From positions 1-11,223 of the forward strand of contig JAGSYM010000024.1 in the NCBI GenBank assembly GCA_018262395.1: a stretch of 11,223 nucleotides of DNA, in the 5' to 3' direction. The stretch is from Nitrospirota bacterium (lineage in GTDB: Bacteria > Nitrospirota > Thermodesulfovibrionia > Thermodesulfovibrionales > SM23-35). The translations under genes were made by a program, and so were the position numbers. Under the pieces are notes generated by a model. It was given only the letters and a program-made list of their open reading frames with translations. It was not told the DNA's origin and made no database searches. Numbering within the stretch: the stretch's first letter is position 1; each line of letters starts with the position of its first letter. Below are positions 6,330-11,223 of this stretch, one piece after another.

Positions 6330-7091
6330 ATGGACTTCCTGAGGCAATTGCGATGGCAGGATCTGGTAGACATCATTCTGATGTCGATAATTTTCTATCG
6401 TCTTCTCCTCATGATAAAGGGTACGAAGGCTGCACACATGATCATGGGGCTGGGCCTTCTGCTTCTGGGATCTGTATTCTCCAGGTATTTTGAGCTTTAC
6501 ACGCTGGACTGGCTGATACAAAGCTTCTGGGCGCAGATCGTTATTGCGATTATTATTCTTTTCCAGCCGGAGATCAGAAGGGCACTCGCCCAGATGGGCG
6601 AGACGAAATTCCTCAGGACATTAACTTCTGCTGAAGAGCTCAAATCACTCGAAGAGATTATCAGGGCTACGGTAGCCCTTGCAAACAGAAAAATCGGTGC
6701 AATTATCGCGATCGAACGTGAGACAAGTCTCAAGGATTTTGTCGAAATAGGCACGCCGCTGGATGCAAGGGTATCGAAAGAAGTCCTTCTCAGCATATTC
6801 CATCCCACATCGCCCATTCACGATGGAGCCGTTGTCATACGGGGTAACAGGATAGTTGCTGCGGGATGTTTTTTGCCCATAACCATGGGGCCCGATATCA
6901 GCAAGTCATTGGGCACAAGACATCGTGCAGCTCTCGGCCTGTCAGAGGAGACTGATGCCGTAGTACTCATCGTATCAGAAGAGACAGGTACCGTATCGCT
7001 CGCAATCAAGGGCAATCTTGAAAGCCACCTTGATATGGGGATGCTGAGGAATGTTCTTACTGATCTCTTCACCGAAAAGGGGAAGAAATGA
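6330..7091 (+). CDS. cdaA: Diadenylate cyclase CdaA (c-di-AMP synthase)
   Basis: CdaA condenses two ATP into cyclic di-AMP at the inner face of the membrane. The 253-residue protein has three N-terminal membrane segments within residues 10-80, then a DAC domain with the catalytic motifs DGA (165-167, in SPIHDGAVVIRGNRI) and RHR (197-199, in GTRHRAALGLSEETD). Length and architecture are standard for CdaA/DacA. The ATG at 6330 was chosen because AAAAGG lies seven bases upstream; a GTG one codon earlier is also possible. The stop overlaps the cdaR start (ATGA), so the two are translationally coupled, as in other cdaA-cdaR operons. All catalytic residues visible in the motifs are intact. Confidence 0.95.
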   Translation: MDFLRQLRWQDLVDIILMSIIFYRLLLMIKGTKAAHMIMGLGLLLLGSVFSRYFELYTLDWLIQSFWAQIVIAIIILFQPEIRRALAQMGETKFLRTLTSAEELKSLEEIIRATVALANRKIGAIIAIERETSLKDFVEIGTPLDARVSKEVLLSIFHPTSPIHDGAVVIRGNRIVAAGCFLPITMGPDISKSLGTRHRAALGLSEETDAVVLIVSEETGTVSLAIKGNLESHLDMGMLRNVLTDLFTEKGKK

Positions 7092-7741
7092 AGAAGATGG
7101 TTCACGAGAACTTTGGCCTGAAGGTAACCGCGGTGTTTTTGTCAATCGTCTTATGGGTTTTTGTGACGTCGCGCGGGCAGTCAGAGATATCTCTCGATGT
7201 TCCGCTTGAGTTTACCGACATTCCGCCGGGGCTCGAAATCGTCAGTCACAGCGCGAAGGTTATAAGCCTGAATGTGAGAGGACAGGAGAGGTTGCTGAAG
7301 AATATCAAACCGGCAGATATAAGGGTTTCTCTTGACCTCAGCAAGGCGAAAAAAGGAGAGAGTACCTACTATATCCACCGGGAAGATATACGACTGCCCC
7401 ATGCAGTTACTCTCGGCAATCTCAATCCCTCAAATGTTAAAGTAACAACTGAAGAAACCGTCAGGAAAACCGTTAGGGTTATTCCCATCGTAACCGGTGA
7501 GCCGGGCAAAGGGGCTATGGTGAGGTCCGTCTCTGTTACTCCCCCGAGTGTTGAAATCGAGGGTATCAGGCCCGAGATAGCACGAATCAGTGCATTAAAG
7601 ACAGAACCGCTCGATGTTACGGGTATGAACGAAACGTTTTCCCAGGATTTGAAGCTGGATCTCGCCGGCCACGTTGTGCGAATAAAAACCGCTGCGGTTA
7701 CGGTTCAGGTTGTGATCGAAGCACGGGGCAAAAGAAAATAA
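7088..7741 (+). CDS. cdaR: YbbR-domain protein CdaR, regulator of CdaA
   Basis: A 217-residue protein with one N-terminal membrane anchor (about 11-27, LKVTAVFLSIVLWVFV) and an extracytoplasmic part made of two YbbR-like repeats (about 30-120 and 125-210; VPLEFTDIPPGLEI and IPIVTGEPGKG mark their starts). YbbR proteins bind CdaA and modulate c-di-AMP output. The start overlaps the cdaA stop by four bases, and AAGGGG lies just upstream inside cdaA. Many relatives have three or four repeats, so this is a short version. There is no glmM next to it, unlike in Firmicutes. Confidence 0.9.
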   Translation: MKKMVHENFGLKVTAVFLSIVLWVFVTSRGQSEISLDVPLEFTDIPPGLEIVSHSAKVISLNVRGQERLLKNIKPADIRVSLDLSKAKKGESTYYIHREDIRLPHAVTLGNLNPSNVKVTTEETVRKTVRVIPIVTGEPGKGAMVRSVSVTPPSVEIEGIRPEIARISALKTEPLDVTGMNETFSQDLKLDLAGHVVRIKTAAVTVQVVIEARGKRK

Positions 7742-7743
7742 GC

Positions 7744-7821
7744 ATGCGGTTGGGATATGATAGTGATCGGGAAAGACTCGCGGACGATATTGCAGAGGTA
7801 ATCCAGACAAAAATGACCTGA
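7744..7821 (+). CDS. Possible 25-codon ORF coupled to comEC
   Basis: An ATG two bases after the cdaR stop opens a 25-codon frame (starting MRLGYDSDRERLADD, fairly charged) that ends in TGA, one base overlapping the comEC ATG (TGATG). comEC has no good ribosome-binding site of its own, so termination and re-initiation from this ORF would explain its translation. The upstream AG-rich bases (AAAGAAAATAA) are a weak binding site. The peptide is not recognised and may have no function beyond coupling. Confidence 0.3.
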   Translation: MRLGYDSDRERLADDIAEVIQTKMT

Positions 7822-10139
7822 TGCATTTCATTGTCTCTTTTTTTACAGGCATATTCTTTTTTTACGCATTCCGGTATTTCCCTTTCACGACAGGTTTCCT
7901 TGGTGTCATATCTTCTGCATGCCTTCTTATAAGGAGGAAACCGCTTCTCATTCTTATAGCAGTTTTCGGCGCGGTTTATGCCTTTCTCCGATACGAGCCT
8001 GCTTGTGAAATTCCATCCGTCAAGGATACGACAACGATCCAGTGTATCTTTGAAACGTACCCGGTGAAGAATGAACAGGGCTCCTTCCGGCAGACAGCCC
8101 GGATAGAATCTGCAGTGAATACAACAACAGGTTACGGCATGGATAATCTCACCGGTCATGAGGTAGTAATTTTTTCAGACAGGGAATTTACCTTAGGGAG
8201 GGACTATACACTTGAAGTAAAGTTTCTGAAAAGCAGGAAGCGCCTGAATCCTGGCACACATGTCATCGATACTCTCTTTGCACATCTGTCCGCAGTACGT
8301 GATGAGGGAACGGTGCACCCATCAGTGTATACAACAGTACAGGAATGGCGGCAGAGGATTCATGCCTATATCACGGGCAATTTTGGAAAAGATGCCGGAG
8401 CCTTGATAGCATCAATAACAATAGGCCAGTATGGATCCCTCAGCGAACAACTGAGAGATGCGTTCAGTGCGACAGGACTTGCACATATCCTTTCCATTTC
8501 AGGAACGCATTTCGGTCTTTTTTCGGTTGTTTTATTCGGGATATTCCGGATGATCATCCAGGTGCTTCCACAGTCCATTCTGCAAAAGGTAACGCTGTAT
8601 CTCACCCCTGCACAGGCTGCTGCCGTCCTCAGCCTCCCTTTTATGGTCGCATACCTTGGCCTTTCAGGGGGTAGTATACCCGCGATCAGATCCTTCATCA
8701 TGATAGGGCTTTTCCTTCTCGGACTCATCATCGGCAGAAAAGGCTTCTGGCTGAATTCGTTGATCTTTGCAGCCTTTATCATTGTTCTCTGGGAACCCGG
8801 ATCGATCTTCAGCCTCTCATTCCAACTTTCGTTTCTCGCCGTCTTATTGATTGGTTTTAGCATCGGAAAAGACGATACCAGGGAGGAAGAACTGTCGAAG
8901 ATTGCCCGATTTGTTAAGAGTACCGCGTTATTAACCCTCGCAGTTTCTGCAGGAACAGCGCCGCTTGTCGCATATTCTTTTCACTATGTTTCCCTGATAT
9001 CCCCGATAGCAAATTTTGTCGTTGCTCCGCTCATCGGGTTTATTCTTATCCCCCTGTCTGTGATCTCGGCTTTCGCGTTTCTCATGACCGGTATTTACCC
9101 ATTCTCTCAGATCATCTCAAAGGTCGCAGATGCGAGTGTTGCGGTTGTCCAGAGGTTATCTGAAATCCCTTTTGCTGAACTGAAGACTCCTGCATTTCCC
9201 CTGTTCATCCTGCTGCTCTTTTACGGCGGTTTCCTTGTGTACTTCCTCAACAAACAAAGAAGATATCTTCTCCTGATTCCGTTCATACCGCTTGTGTGCT
9301 ATCTAATCTTTTCAATCCTTGTGAAAGATACGCTCTCGGTTACTTTCCTGGATGTCGGGCAGGGAGATGCGGCGGTTGTCGAACTCCCCGATGGCAAGAC
9401 GCTCGTCGTTGATACAGGAAGGACCGGCAGGGAAGTCGCCTCATTTCTCCGGTACAGAGGGAAAGAGACGATCGAGAGCCTTGTGCTTTCACATATTCAC
9501 CCCGACCATACAGGAGGCCTGGAGTATATTAATGAGAGATTTCATATCCGTGAGGTCTGGCATGGTGGCAGAATGATTTTACCGGATACCTTTGCTTCTC
9601 CGGAACATCGCGCGCTCGAAAGAGGAGATGTGGTTGAGGGGACAGGGTACAGAATCTCTGTGCTTCATCCTTATCCTGAATTTTATACCATGCAGGGGAA
9701 TGACTATGTCGCAGCAAATAATGATTCACTTGTCATGAGAATTGAAGACAAGAACAGTTCATTCCTCTTTGCAGGGGATGTTGAGGATGAGGCAGAAGAG
9801 GATATGCTTCACCTGGGGAAATGGCTTGCGAGTGATATTTTGAAAGTCCCGCATCACGGCGGAAGAACATCAGCGAACAAATCTTTTCTTGACACCGTAG
9901 ACCCTGAATTTTCAGTAATCAGCGCTGAACGGGACAATCCGTTCGGTCATCCTCATCAGGAAACGCTGGATACCCTGTCGAATAAAAAAGTCCTGAGAAC
10001 TGATACTGACGGTGCCGTCAAAATAGGGAAACCTGCAGACGGATATGAGGTGAAAACCTATGCGGATTTCCAGTTTGAGAAGGCATCTGAATTAAACGGT
10101 GAGATGAGAAACCTGAAGAGGCTGTTTCAACAATGGTAA
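7821..10139 (+). CDS. comEC: ComEC/Rec2 family DNA uptake channel protein
   Basis: A full-length 772-residue ComEC. Hydrophobic N-terminal segments and a DUF4131-like extracytoplasmic region (about 1-165) precede the multi-span Competence domain (about 185-480; SITIGQYGSLSEQLRDAFSATGLAHILSISGTHFG is the usual opening block). The C-terminal metallo-beta-lactamase domain contains FLDVGQGDAAVVELPDG (from residue 509), the metal motif HIHPDH (558-563), and VPHHGGRTSAN around His678-His679. ComEC carries single-stranded DNA across the inner membrane in natural transformation; the metallo domain is thought to degrade the non-transported strand. The metal ligands are intact, so the nuclease-like domain is likely active. 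It is translationally joined to the gene before it (see the short ORF). No other competence genes are in the window. Confidence 0.93.
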   Translation: MHFIVSFFTGIFFFYAFRYFPFTTGFLGVISSACLLIRRKPLLILIAVFGAVYAFLRYEPACEIPSVKDTTTIQCIFETYPVKNEQGSFRQTARIESAVNTTTGYGMDNLTGHEVVIFSDREFTLGRDYTLEVKFLKSRKRLNPGTHVIDTLFAHLSAVRDEGTVHPSVYTTVQEWRQRIHAYITGNFGKDAGALIASITIGQYGSLSEQLRDAFSATGLAHILSISGTHFGLFSVVLFGIFRMIIQVLPQSILQKVTLYLTPAQAAAVLSLPFMVAYLGLSGGSIPAIRSFIMIGLFLLGLIIGRKGFWLNSLIFAAFIIVLWEPGSIFSLSFQLSFLAVLLIGFSIGKDDTREEELSKIARFVKSTALLTLAVSAGTAPLVAYSFHYVSLISPIANFVVAPLIGFILIPLSVISAFAFLMTGIYPFSQIISKVADASVAVVQRLSEIPFAELKTPAFPLFILLLFYGGFLVYFLNKQRRYLLLIPFIPLVCYLIFSILVKDTLSVTFLDVGQGDAAVVELPDGKTLVVDTGRTGREVASFLRYRGKETIESLVLSHIHPDHTGGLEYINERFHIREVWHGGRMILPDTFASPEHRALERGDVVEGTGYRISVLHPYPEFYTMQGNDYVAANNDSLVMRIEDKNSSFLFAGDVEDEAEEDMLHLGKWLASDILKVPHHGGRTSANKSFLDTVDPEFSVISAERDNPFGHPHQETLDTLSNKKVLRTDTDGAVKIGKPADGYEVKTYADFQFEKASELNGEMRNLKRLFQQW

Positions 10140-10339
10140 CCAATGATGGTGACAATGTATTAAACCAAAAATGCAGACATTGTTCATAAAATTATTTAAA
10201 TCGATGATTTGATCGAAATATCTTTCATTGCTTTCTGAAGAAAAATATTTTCGAAACCATTGACTCAAGGTCCACCAATGTATTGAGAAATAATTTTTCT
10301 CACACCATCCACATTTTTTGATGCTTTGGGGGGTAACCA

Positions 10340-10372
10340 TGAAGTCCATAGAAAGCCTGGTGAAGTCCCATA
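10340..10372 (+). repeat. Tandem direct repeat, possible operator of the channel gene
   Basis: TGAAGTCCATA (10340-10350) recurs as TGAAGTCCCATA (10361-10372), starts 21 bases apart, which is two helical turns. The second copy overlaps the -35 region of the TATAAT at 10390-10395. The layout is like the paired sites bound by response regulators; no specific regulator can be named. Confidence 0.4.
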
Positions 10373-10389
10373 ATCTGCTGCTGTTCATA

Positions 10390-10395
10390 TATAAT
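10390..10395 (+). promoter_or_regulatory. Candidate -10 box of the channel gene
   Basis: A perfect TATAAT lies 55 bases before the GTG start, but the expected -35 position reads CCCATA, a poor match. A promoter with a weak -35 that depends on an activator bound at the direct repeats would fit; this is inference. Confidence 0.4.
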
Positions 10396-10450
10396 GAAAA
10401 GGGAAAAATTTGTGGCAGGCCTTAGCAGGTGAAAAAGGGATAGCTGAACT

Positions 10451-11223
10451 GTGAAAGAACTCAGGAAACGTCTTGTTGTGGCAGCAGGCATGATATGTCT
10501 TGTTATCTTATTCGGGACAACCGGATATATGGTTATTGAGGAATGGGGTTTTTGGGACTCCTTATATATGACGGTCATAACTCTTACAACAGTCGGGTAT
10601 AGGGAAATCCATGATTTGTCCTTACAAGGACAAATCTTCACGGTTGTCCTGTTAATCGGTGGTGTTGGAACCGTGCTGTATGCCCTCAGCGCAGGGGCAA
10701 AGATTCTGTTGGAAGGAGAGTTGCAAGAAATATACGGGAGGAAAAGAGTGGAAAAAAAACTCAGGGAATTAAGCGGCCATTTTATTGTATGCGGGTATGG
10801 CAGAATGGGAAAAGTGATCACCCGGGAACTTGAACATGAAAAATTGGCATTCGTTGTTATTGAAAAAGGGGAGGTTTTACTGGATGCGGATCAGAAAGAG
10901 GAGTTGATTGTTATCCAGGGAGATGCAACGAACGATGACCTCTTGAAGCGGGCAGGAATCGAGAGGGCACAGTGCCTGATATCCGTCCTGCCGACCGATG
11001 CGGAAAACCTCTATGTTGTTCTGAGCGCCAGGGGATTGAATCCGAAACTCTTGATTGTTGCAAGGGCTGGGGAGGAGGGATCCGAACAGAAACTCCTCCG
11101 GGCCGGTGCGGACAGGGTCGTATCACCCTATCATATCGGAGGCCTCCGGATTGCCCATGCTGTCCTGAAGCCGGCAGTCGTTGATTTTATCGAATTTGCC
11201 ACAAAGAGTGGAAACATCGACCT
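10451..11223 (+). CDS. Two-TM potassium channel with cytoplasmic RCK (TrkA-N/TrkA-C) domain (3'-truncated)
   Basis: The gene runs off the window end; 257 residues are visible. TM1 is about residues 8-27, the pore loop has FWDSLYMTVITLTTVGYREI (filter T47-V-G-Y50), and TM2 is QIFTVVLLIGGVGTVLYAL. An RCK N-lobe follows with the Rossmann motif CGYGRMG (114-120), the acidic VVIE strand end, and IQGDATNDDLLKRAGI; the chain seems to be entering the TrkA-C part at the end. This is the MthK-like architecture of inner-membrane K+ channels gated by a ligand on the RCK ring. The filter reads TVGYRE instead of the usual TVGYGD. GTG at 10451 is the start: an in-frame TGA lies one codon upstream, and AAAGGG lies 11 bases before it. 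The next possible Met start (residue 14) would cut TM1. Confidence 0.9.
   Translation, partial: MKELRKRLVVAAGMICLVILFGTTGYMVIEEWGFWDSLYMTVITLTTVGYREIHDLSLQGQIFTVVLLIGGVGTVLYALSAGAKILLEGELQEIYGRKRVEKKLRELSGHFIVCGYGRMGKVITRELEHEKLAFVVIEKGEVLLDADQKEELIVIQGDATNDDLLKRAGIERAQCLISVLPTDAENLYVVLSARGLNPKLLIVARAGEEGSEQKLLRAGADRVVSPYHIGGLRIAHAVLKPAVVDFIEFATKSGNID

Larger units (their letters stand above)
10140..10450. other. Intergenic region upstream of the potassium channel gene
   Basis: No gene is supported. An inverted repeat ACAATGT/ACATTGT (10152-10158, 10177-10183) follows the comEC stop; it lacks a clear T-run, so termination there is doubtful. TGAGAAA/TTTCTCA (10284-10290, 10296-10302) forms another small hairpin. 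The part nearest the channel gene holds a tandem direct repeat and a TATAAT, listed separately. Confidence 0.5.

Noticed and set aside
10310..10450. A c-di-AMP (ydaO-type) or cobalamin riboswitch upstream of the K+ channel, suggested by GGGGGGTAACC, GGTGAAGTCC and ATAGCTGAAC
   Set aside because: The fragments are in neither the order nor the context of either consensus, and I cannot draw a matching fold. A covariance-model search (Rfam ydaO-yuaA, cobalamin) would be decisive.

Overview
The window comes from a Gram-negative bacterium of moderate GC content that very probably decodes UGA as selenocysteine. Nitrospirota or Desulfobacterota (an anaerobic lineage) would fit the mix of genes: an SbtM-type radical SAM maturase, a selenoprotein B family protein, an alpha-proteobacterium-unlike HU, and a CdaA-CdaR-ComEC block. 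This placement is inference; no marker gene in the window fixes the taxon.

Layout. Positions 1-682 (+) hold the 3' part of a FAD-dependent disulfide oxidoreductase. It converges on a minus-strand block at 5246-753, read in the order MATE transporter (5246-3879), glycine/sarcosine/betaine-reductase-type selenoprotein (3662-2862), selenocysteine-containing c-type cytochrome with an SbtA-like leader (2763-2314), and radical SAM/SPASM maturase SbtM (2231-753). A 280-base spacer with a nested hairpin follows. Next come HU (5855-5583, minus, with its own promoter and terminator), initiator tRNA-fMet (6241-6165, minus, with its own promoter and terminator), and a plus-strand block cdaA (6330), cdaR (7088) and comEC (7821). 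The last gene (10451 to the window end) is a two-TM potassium channel with an RCK domain.

The most interesting part is 2300-3662. Plain ORF calling breaks both genes at in-frame TGA codons, but each frame continues with family-typical sequence. Three TGA codons (3149-3147, 2655-2653, 2331-2329) are followed 18, 18 and 19 nt later by a perfect small stem whose triloop starts with G: GUC, GGU and GUU. That is the geometry of bacterial SECIS elements. In the cytochrome the two TGA codons lie near the mature N-terminus and at the extreme C-terminus, and both are followed by the same residue pattern (U-A-G-G-K and U-S-G-G-K). With the SbtM maturase immediately downstream, the simplest reading is that a c-type cytochrome carrying Sec motifs at both ends is the maturase's substrate: a protein-sized relative of the short SbtA peptides.

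The plus-strand block is ordinary housekeeping. CdaA makes c-di-AMP, CdaR regulates it, and ComEC is the DNA-uptake channel. The nearby K+ channel with an RCK domain is a plausible but unproven c-di-AMP client.
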